Positions 24,604 to 35,700 of a stretch of DNA of 48,670 nucleotides are shown piece after piece. The DNA lies in contig JAJZEC010000025.1 of assembly GCA_021805825.1 (NCBI GenBank), positions 1 to 48,670 of the forward strand. The letters are read 5' to 3'. Position 1 is the stretch's first letter. Each line of letters starts with the position of its first letter. The DNA is from Pseudomonadota bacterium (GTDB lineage Bacteria > Pseudomonadota > Gammaproteobacteria > Burkholderiales > Burkholderiaceae_C). Position numbers and translations under genes: made by a program. The notes beneath the pieces were generated by a model, which was given only the letters and a program-made list of their open reading frames with translations, was not told where the DNA came from and did no database searches.

Positions 24604-25106
24604 ATGCGCCACAATGAGCAAGGCGAGGCCACGTTCGACGACGTGGCATCCCGGGCACTTTCCCGCTGGGCCGATGAACCGGGTGCGCTGCTGCCCATCC
24701 TGCACCAGATCCAGGACACCATCGGCTACATACCGCAACAACTCGTGCCGAAAATCGCCAGCGCCCTCAACCTGTCGCGCGCCGAAGTCCACGGGGTGAT
24801 CAGCTACTACCAGCATTTTCGCACCGAGGAGCCGGCACGGCATGTGGTGCAGGTGTGCCGCGCCGAGAGTTGCCAGGCCATGGGGGCCGATCCGCTGTAT
24901 CGGCACGCGCTGCAGCGCACCGGTTGCGCCGACGCGGCGCCCGGCGCGCACCGCTGCCGCAGCGGCGACGGCAGTTACGAGGTCGAAGCGGTGTATTGCC
25001 TTGGCCTGTGCGGGGCTTCGCCTGCGCTCAGCGTCGACGGCACGCTGCATGCGCGCATGAGTCCGCAGCGACTGGACGGCCTGCTCGATGGCCTGGAGGA
25101 AGCGCG

Positions 25107-25110
<4 letters not shown>
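24604..25110 (+). CDS. fdsG: NAD-dependent formate dehydrogenase gamma subunit
   Basis: A 168-residue NuoE-like thioredoxin-fold subunit with one [2Fe-2S] cluster. Cysteine motifs are CRAESC (about residue 83) and CLGLC (about 137). It carries electrons between the diaphorase and catalytic subunits of cytoplasmic formate dehydrogenase. The ATG at 24604 was chosen because GGAG lies 6 nt upstream; in-frame ATGs at 24547 and 24589 are possible. It overlaps fdsB by ATGA and opens the operon in the order fdsG-fdsB-fdsA-fdhD-fdsD, as in other Burkholderiales. Confidence 0.92.
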
Positions 25111-26675
<1,565 letters not shown>

Positions 26676-26711
26676 CAGGCTTCGACCCACAGCCATTCGG
26701 AGACACAAGCC

Positions 26712-29648
26712 ATGCTCGAGCAACTCAAGCAAGCCGACCTCGGTACCCCGCGACGCGAATCCGAGCGCGAGGTCACGCTGGAAATCGATGGCGTGCAGGT
26801 CACGGTGCCCGCGGGCACCTCGCTGATGCGCGCTGCCGCCGAGGCGGGGGTGATGGTGCCCAAGCTGTGCGCGACCGACAGCCTCGAGCCCTTCGGTTCG
26901 TGCCGGTTGTGCCTGGTGGAGATCGAGGGCCGCAAGGGCTTCCCCGCCTCCTGCACCACTCCGGCCGAGGCCGGCATGACGGTGCGCACGCAGTCGCCCC
27001 GGCTGCAGGAACTGCGCAAGGGGGTCATGGAGCTGTACATCTCCGACCACCCGCTGGATTGCCTGACCTGCGCGGCCAACGGCAACTGCGAGCTGCAGGA
27101 CATGGCCGGGGTCACCGGCCTGCGCAACGTGCGCTACGGCTACGCCGGCGCCAACCACCTGCGCGACGCCAAGGATCAGTCGAACCCGTATTTCACCTAC
27201 GACCCCTCGAAGTGCATCGTGTGCAATCGCTGCGTGCGCGCCTGCGAGGAAGTGCAGGGAACCTTCGCGCTGACGATCAGCGGCCGCGGCTTCGAGTCGC
27301 GCGTGGCGGCCGGGATGAGCGAATCCTTCATGGAGTCCGAGTGCGTCAGCTGCGGCGCCTGCGTGCAGGCATGCCCGACTGCGACCCTGATCGAGAACAC
27401 GGTGATCGATCGCGGCCAGGCCGAGCACAGCGTGACCACCACCTGTGCCTACTGCGGCGTCGGCTGCGGCTTCCAGGCCGAGATGAAGGGCAACGAGGTC
27501 ATACGCATGGTGCCGTGGAAGGACGGCGCGGCCAACGAAGGCCATAGTTGCGTCAAGGGGCGCTTCGCCTGGGGCTACGCGACGCACAAGGATCGCATCA
27601 CCAAGCCGATGATCCGCAAGAGCATCACCGACCCCTGGCAGGAGGTCAGCTGGGAGCAGGCGATCGCCTACGCGGCCTCGGAGTTCCAGCGCATCCAGGC
27701 CAAGCACGGGCGTGGATCCATCGGGGGCATCGTGTCCTCGCGCTGCACCAACGAGGAAGGCTACCTGGTGCAGAAGCTGGTGCGTGCGGCGTTCGGCAAC
27801 AACAACGTGGATACCTGCGCGCGGGTCTGCCATTCCCCGACCGGCTACGGGCTCAAGCAGACGCTGGGGGAATCGGCGGGTACGCAGACCTTCCGCTCGG
27901 TCGCGCAGTCCGATGTCATCCTGGTCATCGGCGCCAACCCGACCGACGGCCACCCGGTGTTCGCGTCGCGGCTGAAGCGCCGCCTGCGCGAGGGAGCGCG
28001 CCTGATCGTCATCGATCCGCGGCGCATCGATCTCGTGCGCGCCCCCCACGTGCAGGCGCAGTACCACCTGGCGCTGCGGCCGGGTACCAACGTGGCGGTG
28101 CTCAACTGCCTGGCGCACGTCGTGGTCACCGAGGGGCTGGTCGACGAGAGTTTCGTCGCCGAGCGCTGCGAGTCCAAGGCCTTCGCGCAGTGGAGGGAAT
28201 TCGTGTCCCGCGCCGAGCATGCGCCCGAGGCGATGGAGGCCGTGACCGGAGTGCCGGCGGATCTGCTGCGCGCCGCGGCCAGGATGTTCGCCACCGGCAA
28301 CGCCGAAGGACGCCTGGGGGCTCGGCGCCCGAATTCGGCGATCTACTACGGCCTGGGCGTGACCGAGCACGCGCAGGGTTCGACCGCGGTCATGGCGCTT
28401 GCCAACCTGGCCATGGCCACCGGCAATGTCGGGCGCGAGGGCGTCGGGGTCAATCCCCTGCGCGGGCAGAACAATGTGCAGGGTTCCTGCGACATGGGTT
28501 CCTTCCCGCACGAACTGCCCGGCTACCGCCATGTCTCCGACGGCACGGTGCGCGGGCAATTCGAGCAGATCTGGGGGGTTACGCTGGAACCGGAGCCTGG
28601 ATTGCGCATTCCGAACATGCTCGACGCCGCGCTCGACGGTTCGTTCCTGGGGCTGTACTGCCAGGGTGAGGACATCGTGCAGTCCGATCCCGACACGCAA
28701 CATGTGGCGTCGGCGCTGGCGGCGATGGAATGCATCGTGGTGCAGGACATCTTCCTCAACGAGACCGCCAAGTACGCCCATGTCTTCCTGCCGGGTTCGT
28801 CCTTCCTCGAGAAGGATGGCACCTTCACGAACGCCGAGCGCCGCATTTCGCGGGTGCGGCAGGTGATGCCGCCACTGGCCGGCTATGCCGACTGGGAGGT
28901 CACGCAACTGCTGTCCAACGCGCTGGGCTATCCGATGCGGTACACACACCCCGCGCAGATCATGGACGAGATCGCCGCGCTGACCCCGACCTTCCACGGC
29001 GTCAGTTTCGATCTCATCGACCGTCTGGGCAGCGTGCAGTGGCCGTGCAACGAGGGGGCGCCCGCGGGCACGCCGACGATGCACGTCGGTTCCTTCGTGC
29101 GCGGCAAGGGGCGCTTCATGTTGACCGCCTATGTGCCCAGCGACGAGAAGGTCACGCCCAAGTACCCGCTGCTGTTGACCACGGGTCGCATCCTGTCGCA
29201 ATACAACGTCGGCGCGCAGACGCGCCGCACCGACAACAGCCGCTGGCATGGGGAGGATCGTCTGGAGATCCACCCGCACGACGCAGAGGATCGCGGGATC
29301 CGCGACGGGGACTGGGTGGGGGTGAGCAGCCGATCCGGCGAGACGGTGCTGCGCGCCGAGGTCAGCGAGCGCATGCAGCCGGGGGTCGTGTACACGACCT
29401 TCCACTTCCCCGAGTCCGGTGCCAACGTGATCACCACCGACAGTTCCGACTGGGCCACGAACTGCCCCGAGTACAAGGTGACGGCGGTGCAGGTGAGCCC
29501 GGTGTCGCAACCGTCGAGCTGGCAGCGTGCCTACACGCGCTTCAGTCGCACGCAGGAGGAACTGCTTGCGCAGCGACGCGCTGCGCATGCGCTGGGCGAG
29601 GCCGTGGCCGCGGCGGCGCAGGGCGATCGCGAGGTGGCGGCCACATGA
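26712..29648 (+). CDS. fdsA: NAD-dependent formate dehydrogenase alpha (catalytic) subunit
   Basis: A 978-residue molybdenum enzyme oxidising formate to CO2. The N-terminal NuoG-like part binds a [2Fe-2S] cluster (CATDSLEPFGSCRLC) and a His/Cys [4Fe-4S] cluster (HPLDCLTCAANGNC), followed by two ferredoxin-type motifs (CIVCNRCVRAC, CVSCGACVQAC). The catalytic half begins TTCAYCGVGC and binds bis-MGD. The Mo ligand is a cysteine (Cys373, in VCHSPTGYG), not selenocysteine. The size equals other soluble Fds enzymes. The C-terminal molybdopterin domain holds LLLTTGRILSQYN. Confidence 0.95.
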   Translation: MLEQLKQADLGTPRRESEREVTLEIDGVQVTVPAGTSLMRAAAEAGVMVPKLCATDSLEPFGSCRLCLVEIEGRKGFPASCTTPAEAGMTVRTQSPRLQELRKGVMELYISDHPLDCLTCAANGNCELQDMAGVTGLRNVRYGYAGANHLRDAKDQSNPYFTYDPSKCIVCNRCVRACEEVQGTFALTISGRGFESRVAAGMSESFMESECVSCGACVQACPTATLIENTVIDRGQAEHSVTTTCAYCGVGCGFQAEMKGNEVIRMVPWKDGAANEGHSCVKGRFAWGYATHKDRITKPMIRKSITDPWQEVSWEQAIAYAASEFQRIQAKHGRGSIGGIVSSRCTNEEGYLVQKLVRAAFGNNNVDTCARVCHSPTGYGLKQTLGESAGTQTFRSVAQSDVILVIGANPTDGHPVFASRLKRRLREGARLIVIDPRRIDLVRAPHVQAQYHLALRPGTNVAVLNCLAHVVVTEGLVDESFVAERCESKAFAQWREFVSRAEHAPEAMEAVTGVPADLLRAAARMFATGNAEGRLGARRPNSAIYYGLGVTEHAQGSTAVMALANLAMATGNVGREGVGVNPLRGQNNVQGSCDMGSFPHELPGYRHVSDGTVRGQFEQIWGVTLEPEPGLRIPNMLDAALDGSFLGLYCQGEDIVQSDPDTQHVASALAAMECIVVQDIFLNETAKYAHVFLPGSSFLEKDGTFTNAERRISRVRQVMPPLAGYADWEVTQLLSNALGYPMRYTHPAQIMDEIAALTPTFHGVSFDLIDRLGSVQWPCNEGAPAGTPTMHVGSFVRGKGRFMLTAYVPSDEKVTPKYPLLLTTGRILSQYNVGAQTRRTDNSRWHGEDRLEIHPHDAEDRGIRDGDWVGVSSRSGETVLRAEVSERMQPGVVYTTFHFPESGANVITTDSSDWATNCPEYKVTAVQVSPVSQPSSWQRAYTRFSRTQEELLAQRRAAHALGEAVAAAAQGDREVAAT

Positions 29649-29670
29649 TGCGGCAGCGCGGGGTGTCGCG

Positions 29671-30522
29671 GTGAGCGTCCAGGTTCCGGGAGCGCAGCGC
29701 GCCTCGGTCGTGCGCTGGCGCGGCGCGCAGCGCCAGGCCGCGCGCGACTGGCTTGCCGAGGAAGTCGCCGTGGCCCTGCAGTACAACGGGGTCTCGCATG
29801 CGGTGATGCTGGCCACGCCGCTGGATCTGGAGGACTTCGCCTTCGGTTTCAGCCTCAGCGAAGGCATCATCGAATCCTCGCAGCAGGTCTACGACTGCGA
29901 GGTCGTGCAGCAGCCACTGGGTATCACCGTGCAGTTGGAAGTGGCCACCCGCTGCTTCGAGGCGCTGCGCGAGCGTCGGCGCAGCCTGGCCGGACGCACC
30001 GGCTGCGGACTGTGCGGAACCGACAGCCTGGATCAGGCCTTGCGTCCGCCGCCCCGCCTGCCGCGACGCGAAGCTCCCGCCTTCACGGCGGTCGCGCTGG
30101 CGCAGGCGGTGGGCCGATTGCATGCGCTGCAGCGGCTGAACCTGGCTACTGGAGCGGTGCATGCGGCGGCGTGGTGCGATCGCGACGGCAGGGTGCTGCT
30201 GCTGCGCGAGGACGTCGGGCGACACAATGCGCTGGACAAGCTGATCGGCGCGCTGGCGCGCCGCGGCCTGGATGGCAGCCAGGGTTTCGTGGTCGTCACC
30301 AGCCGCGCCAGCGTGGAAATGGTGCAGAAGGCCGCGCAGGCCGGCATGCCGCTGCTGGTGGCCGTCTCGGCGCCGACAGCGCTGGCCGTGCGCACCGCGC
30401 GCGAGGCCGGCATGGGCCTGGTCGGCCTGGCGCGCGGAGACGACCTGGTGATCTACTGCGGCGAGCAGCTCATCGAGCTGCCAACCCCCACGGCATCCAC
30501 GAGCAGCCTGCTTTCCCTATGA
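29671..30522 (+). CDS. fdhD: Formate dehydrogenase sulfur-transfer accessory protein FdhD (FdsC)
   Basis: A 283-residue FdhD-family protein that moves sulfur from the cysteine desulfurase to the molybdenum cofactor, which active formate dehydrogenase needs. The CxxC motif (CGLC, Cys112 and Cys115) is present, as are the LREDVGRHNALDKLIG and SRASVEMVQKAA segments of the family. The start is GTG at 29671. A 9-codon ATGATG frame (29645-29674) links the fdsA stop to this start and probably couples translation. It overlaps fdsD at its end. Confidence 0.88.
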   Translation: MSVQVPGAQRASVVRWRGAQRQAARDWLAEEVAVALQYNGVSHAVMLATPLDLEDFAFGFSLSEGIIESSQQVYDCEVVQQPLGITVQLEVATRCFEALRERRRSLAGRTGCGLCGTDSLDQALRPPPRLPRREAPAFTAVALAQAVGRLHALQRLNLATGAVHAAAWCDRDGRVLLLREDVGRHNALDKLIGALARRGLDGSQGFVVVTSRASVEMVQKAAQAGMPLLVAVSAPTALAVRTAREAGMGLVGLARGDDLVIYCGEQLIELPTPTASTSSLLSL

Positions 30523-30743
30523 AAATCGACCACCTGATTTCGATGATCAACCGCATCGGCCAGTACTTCGCCTCCTTGCCCGATCGCAGCGAGGCCCTGG
30601 AGGGCATTGCGATGCATGTCAAGCGCTCCTGGGATCCACGCATGCGGCGCGCATTGCTCGAGCATCTCGACCAGCAGCAGGGCAGGGGAATCGACCCCGT
30701 GGTGCTCGAGGCCTTGCGACAGCATCGGCAATTGCTGGCTTGA
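30519..30743 (+). CDS. fdsD: Formate dehydrogenase delta subunit
   Basis: A 74-residue protein typical of the last gene in fds operons: ISMINRIGQYFASLPDR, then the MHVKRSWDPRMRRAL core. FdsD binds the molybdenum cofactor or the alpha subunit and helps assembly. The ATG at 30519 overlaps the fdhD stop. A hairpin (30760-30778) follows the stop and may end the operon. Confidence 0.9.
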   Translation: MKIDHLISMINRIGQYFASLPDRSEALEGIAMHVKRSWDPRMRRALLEHLDQQQGRGIDPVVLEALRQHRQLLA

Positions 30744-30759
30744 CGCGCAGGCTGCGCTG

Positions 30760-30778
30760 AAGGCCGGGCGCCGGCCTT
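30760..30778 (+). terminator. Hairpin after the fds operon
   Basis: AAGGCCGG-GCG-CCGGCCTT is a perfect 8-bp stem 17 nt after the fdsD stop. No long T-run follows, so the terminator call is moderate. Confidence 0.5.
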
Positions 30779-30780
30779 GC

Positions 30781-30811
30781 TTGTGCAGGCCCACCCGGGT
30801 CGGGCAATAAT
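30781..30811 (+). promoter_or_regulatory. Possible promoter of tamA
   Basis: TTGTGC (30781-30786) and AATAAT (30806-30811) are 19 bp apart, about 50 nt upstream of the tamA start. The spacing is longer than optimal. Confidence 0.3.
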
Positions 30812-30862
30812 GGCAGCGTCCGGCATGCGCGCCGCCGTTGGCCGGCCCGGTTTTGCCTGCCG

Positions 30863-32707
30863 ATGCCCTGCGAACGCCCGTACCCCGCCAAGCGCCCTTC
30901 TCCCGCGGGTTTCGTGCCCGCATCGTCCGCCGTCCCGGGCTTCGTGCGCGCCAGCGTCGCGCTGTGCGCCCTGTGCCTTGCGTTGCTGCTCGGCTGTCCG
31001 GCGAGGGCCGCGCCGGCTGGCGCGGCGCAGCCGGCCCGGGCGCAGCTGCGCATCACCGTGGAGGCGCCGGTAGCGCTGCGTGCCGCGCTGGAGCAGGGCC
31101 TGGATCTCGCCCGCTGGCAGCGTCTGGCCGACGCGCGCCAGGCGCAGCTCGGTGCCTTGCGGCTGCAACTGGCGCGGCAGACGCGGCAGCTGCTGGAGGC
31201 CCTGGGCTACTTCTCTTCCCGTGTTCAGGTCGCACTGCAGGGCGGGGCGGCATCGCCGCGCGTGGTCGTCCGCGTCGAACCCGGGCCGCCGACGCGGGTC
31301 GCGCAGGTCAAGGTGCGCGTGCGTGGCCCGCAGGGGCAGCCGATGCCGACGATGCAGCAGGCCCTGCTGCGGGACTGGAAGCTCCCGGTCGGCAAGGTGT
31401 TCGTCAGCGCGCAGTGGCGCCAGGCCAAGGCCGATGCCCTGCTGCACCTGAGCACCCGGCGTTACGCGGCGGCGCGCCTGGTGTCGAGCCGAGCGCTGGT
31501 CGACCCGGCGCGGCAGCAGGCCCGCCTGTACGTGGACTTCGACAGCGGGCCGTCCTACCGCTTCGGTGTCCTGCGCGTGCAGGGCCTGCACCGTTACCCG
31601 GAGTCGGTGGTGCGCAACCTCGTGGCCTGGCGGCCCGGCGAGGTCTACAGCCAGACGCGCCTGCTGCAGTTGCAGGCACGCCTGCAGAACACGCGGTATT
31701 TCCGCTACGCCACCGTTGCCGCGCCGCTGGCCGACGCACAGGGCGATGAACTCCCCGTGCTCGTCGACGTCGCCGAGCAGCGGGCGCAGAAGCTGGGGCT
31801 GGGCATCGGCTACAGCAGCAACACCCGCGCACGCACGCAGTTCGACTACAGCAACCTCGACCTGTTCGGGCGCGCCTGGCGACTGGACAGCCAGATCAAG
31901 CTGGAGACCCTGCAGCAGAGCTTCCATGTCGGCCTGGCCTTTCCCCAGCGCCCGGATGGCTCCGACTACAGCCTGGGAGTCCAGATCCAGCACGCGGACA
32001 TCCAGGGCCTGACTACGCGCAGCCAGACGCTGGGCCTGCAGCGCCAGCGTACCCGCGGAATCTTCGAAACCGCCGAGTCGCTCCAATTCATCAACGAGCA
32101 GCAGCAGATCAGCGGCGGCTCGGTCAGTTCCGACACCGCGCTCGTCCCCGGGCTGCGCTGGACGCGCCGCGGCCTGGACAGCAGCCTCGACCCCACGCGG
32201 GGCAGCCTGCTCGAGCTGCAACTGGCGGCTGGACTGCGCAGCCTGCTGTCGGCCCAGGACTTCCTGCGCATCGACTTGCATGGCCTGCAATATGTCTGGC
32301 TGACGAAGACGAACCAGTTGATCCTTCGGGGTGAGATCGGAAAGGTATTCAGCGCTTCGGCGCAGGGAATCCCCCAGCAGGAGCTCTTCCGGGCCGGTGG
32401 CGTCGGCTCGGTGCGGGGTTATGCCTACCAGAGTCTGGGCGTGGAGCAGGGCGGTGCGGTGGTCGGCGGACGCGCGCTGCTGACGGCCAGCGTCGAGGCC
32501 GTGCACTGGCTGCTGCCGCGCTGGGGCGCCGCGCTGTTCGTCGATGCGGGCAACGCGGCCGATAGCTTCCAGGCCTTGCACCCGGTGCTGGGCTATGGTG
32601 TCGGCCTGCGGTGGCGCAGCCCGGCCGGGCTGCTGAGCATCAACCTGGCGCATGGACGCGCCACCGGAGCGACCCAACTCGAATTCAACGTCGGGGTGAG
32701 CTTCTAG
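30863..32707 (+). CDS. tamA: Translocation and assembly module outer-membrane protein TamA
   Basis: A 614-residue Omp85-family protein. A signal region (about 28-50) is followed by POTRA domains (about 60-270, with EALGYFSSRVQVAL and GPSYRFGVLRVQGLHRYPES) and a 16-strand-type barrel from VDVAEQRAQKLGLGIGYSS. The VRGYAYQS motif of the inner loop is near residue 517. It ends ...FNVGVSF, a normal outer-membrane tail. Its partner TamB follows 54 nt downstream. The two genes help insert or move envelope proteins and lipids. The long N-terminus suggests that a later start is possible. Confidence 0.92.
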   Translation: MPCERPYPAKRPSPAGFVPASSAVPGFVRASVALCALCLALLLGCPARAAPAGAAQPARAQLRITVEAPVALRAALEQGLDLARWQRLADARQAQLGALRLQLARQTRQLLEALGYFSSRVQVALQGGAASPRVVVRVEPGPPTRVAQVKVRVRGPQGQPMPTMQQALLRDWKLPVGKVFVSAQWRQAKADALLHLSTRRYAAARLVSSRALVDPARQQARLYVDFDSGPSYRFGVLRVQGLHRYPESVVRNLVAWRPGEVYSQTRLLQLQARLQNTRYFRYATVAAPLADAQGDELPVLVDVAEQRAQKLGLGIGYSSNTRARTQFDYSNLDLFGRAWRLDSQIKLETLQQSFHVGLAFPQRPDGSDYSLGVQIQHADIQGLTTRSQTLGLQRQRTRGIFETAESLQFINEQQQISGGSVSSDTALVPGLRWTRRGLDSSLDPTRGSLLELQLAAGLRSLLSAQDFLRIDLHGLQYVWLTKTNQLILRGEIGKVFSASAQGIPQQELFRAGGVGSVRGYAYQSLGVEQGGAVVGGRALLTASVEAVHWLLPRWGAALFVDAGNAADSFQALHPVLGYGVGLRWRSPAGLLSINLAHGRATGATQLEFNVGVSF

Positions 32708-32761
32708 TGTCCGCACACCAGGTTGTTGAACAGTCTGCTCGCGCCCCGTGTCTTGTGCAGC

Positions 32762-35700
32762 ATGTCGCATCCGAATCCGTCTCCCACCTCCCTGCATAGC
32801 CCTCGCGCACCCCGCTGGCGACGCATGCTGCGCCTGGGCGGTGGGGGTCTGCTGCTGCTGGCGCTGCTGTGCGGGGCGGCCGTGGCATGGCTGGGCAGCG
32901 CCGACGGTGTGCGCTGGCTGGCGGCCCGATCCGCAATCCGCTTGCAGTCCGTCCAGGGCACACTCTGGAGCGGGCTGCGGGTGGGTACCCTGCAGTGGCA
33001 GGACGCATCGATCGAGGTGCGCGCGCAGGGGGTGCTGCTGCGCTGGCAGCCGCGCGCCTTGTTGCGCGCGCGCCCGCTGCTGCACCTGCGGCAACTGCGG
33101 GTCGAGCGGCTCGTGGTGCTGCAGGCGCACCCGGACTCGGCTGTGCCGGCCAGGCATGCGCCGCCGGATCTGCTTGTCCCGCTGGATCTGCGCATCGACC
33201 AGTTGCGCATCGGCGCAGTGGAGTTGCGTCGTCCCGGGCAGTCGCAGGCGCTCGACCTCGGCGGGCTGCAGGCCAGCTTGCTAGGCGATGCCCGGCGGTG
33301 GCTCCTGCGGATGCAGTGGCGCGGTCCGTGGGGGCCGCTGCGGGCCGTGGCCAGCCTGCAGGCGCGGGCGCCGTACGCGTTGCGCGGCCGCATCGACGGC
33401 GTCCTGCACTGGCAGCAGCGGGCCCTGGCCTTGCGCGCGCGGCTGGGCGGAACCCTGCCGCATACGCGGCTGCGCGTCCTCCTGCGCTCGCCACAGTCCG
33501 CACAGGCGCGGGGCAGGGTGCGAGCCGAGCTGCATCCCTTCGATCGGGCTTGGCTGCATGCGCTGCAGTTGCGCGCCCAGGGCCTGGATCCCGGACAGTT
33601 CGACCCCGGTTGGCCGCGCGCGCGGCTGACGCTGGACGCCGAGCTTCGCGCCGCCAGCGATGGCGGGCTGCAGGGTCACCTCGCGCTGCGCAACACCGCC
33701 AGCGGCAGCCTGGATGCGCAGCGCCTGCCGCTGCAGGCCTTGCGCAGCAAGCTCGAACTGCGGCATGGGGTGCTGCAGGCCGAGGATCTGCGCGTCGCGC
33801 TTGCCGGAAACGGGTTCCTCGATGGACAGTTGCGCTGGCCCCTGGGCGGCCGCGCAGCCTTGCAACTGCAGGTGCAGGCGCTGGATCTGCACGCTCTGTA
33901 CGCACGCCTGGCGCCGACACGCTTGCAGGGTAGCCTGGACGCGCAGGGCGACGCGGCGGCGCAGCGTGTCGACCTGGCGCTCGCGCAGCCCGCGTGGACG
34001 CTGGACATGCAGGCGCGCCACGACGCGACGGGTTTCGTGCTGCGCCGGGCCACCTTGCTGGCGCATGCGGCACGCGTGGAACTGCAGGGGCGCCTGGGCA
34101 CCGGCGCCGGGCAGCCCTTCTCGGTGCATGCTCGGGTGCGCAACCTGCGTCCCGAGCGTTTCGGTCGCTGGCCGCGTGCGCGCCTGAGCCTGCAGCTGCG
34201 GGCGCAAGGCAGCCTGGATCGGCGGGCGTTGCGCTTCGCGCTGCAGTTGCAGCCCAGCAGATGGCGCGGCAGCACCTTGCTCGGCCAGGCGCGTGGACGC
34301 ATCGATGCACAGGGCCTGCGCGACCTGCAGGCCGCGTTGCGCCTGGGCAGCAACAGCCTGCAGGCCCATGGAGGATTCCCAGGCAGCCACCCCGGTCTGC
34401 GGCTGGTGCTGCGGGCTCCGAGGCTGGATCAGCTGGGCCCGGGCTGGGCTGGGCAGATCGATGCACAAGCGCTGCTGCAAGGCCCCGCTGCGCGCCCTGC
34501 GGGCCAGCTGTGGCTGCAGGCCCGGGGGCTGCGTGGCCCGCGGGCCTTGCGCCTGCAGTCCTTGCAGGCCACCGTCGATATGCCTCAGGGATGGCGCGGT
34601 GCGCTGCACCTGGGTCTGCACGCCGCCGGCCTGGGCTTCGGACGATGGCATCTGTCCGAGGCCTCGCTGCAGTTGCAGGGCACCCTGCGCGCGCAGCAGA
34701 TCCGGCTGCAGTTGCGGCAGCCGCAGGGCCTGCAGCTGCGGGCTCGTGCCCGCGGCGGCTGGCGCGCCTCCTCCGGCTGGAGCGGGCGCATCGAGGCCTT
34801 GCGCAACAGCGGTCGCTATGCCTTTCGGATGCAGGCGCCGGCCACGCTGCGCATCGGCCCCGGGGCGGACTTCGATCTGCGCAACCTGGACTTGCGCAGC
34901 GTCGCCGGCAGCGTGCTGATGCAGTCTGTTCGGCATGCCGGCAGCCACTGGCATAGCCAGGGGCAAGTGCTCGATCTCGATCCGGCCTACTGGCTGCGGG
35001 CGGCGGGGGTCGAGCTGCCGGATCTGCGTTCCAGCCTGCGTCTGGATGCCAGCTGGGCTTTGCGCAGCGCACCGCAGCCGCAGCTGCAACTGCTCGTGCA
35101 GCGGCGCAGCGGAGACCTCGGGCTCGGCGGCGAGCAGCCGCTCGACCTCGGCCTGTCAGCGTTGCGGCTGCAGGTGCATGTGGCCGACGCGCGGCTGCAG
35201 GCCCGCTTCCACGCCGCCGGCAGCCATCTCGGCAGCGTGCAGGCGCAGGCCGAGGTGGCGCTCGGCGCTGGCGCGGGAGGCTGGGGTGTGGCGCCCGACG
35301 CCGCGCTGCAGGGCAGCGCCCGCCTGCGCATGCCCGACATCGCCTGGGCCGACACCTGGCTGCCACGGCATGCCCGCGTCGGGGGCAGCCTGCAGGCCGC
35401 GCTGCGCCTGCACGGCACGGCCGCCGCGCCGGCGCTGGACGGCAGGTTCCGGGGCAGCGCGCTGTCCCTGGCGCTGCCGCAGTACGGCCTGGATCTGCGC
35501 GGCGGGACGATCGACGCCGTTCTGGCCGGCCCGCGGCTGCAGTTGCGCTCGCTGCTGCTGCACGACGCATCGGGAGCGGGCGCATTGCGCGCCAGCGGCA
35601 GCCTCGCGCTGTCCGGTCGATCTCCGGACGGCAGCGTGGACATCCAGCTCCAGCACCTGCGCGTGCTGGATCGGCCGGGGGAGGAACTGCGGCTGAGCGG

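Noticed and set aside
27820-27845. Selenocysteine in the formate dehydrogenase
   Set aside because: The Mo-ligand codon is TGC (cysteine), with no in-frame TGA in fdsA.
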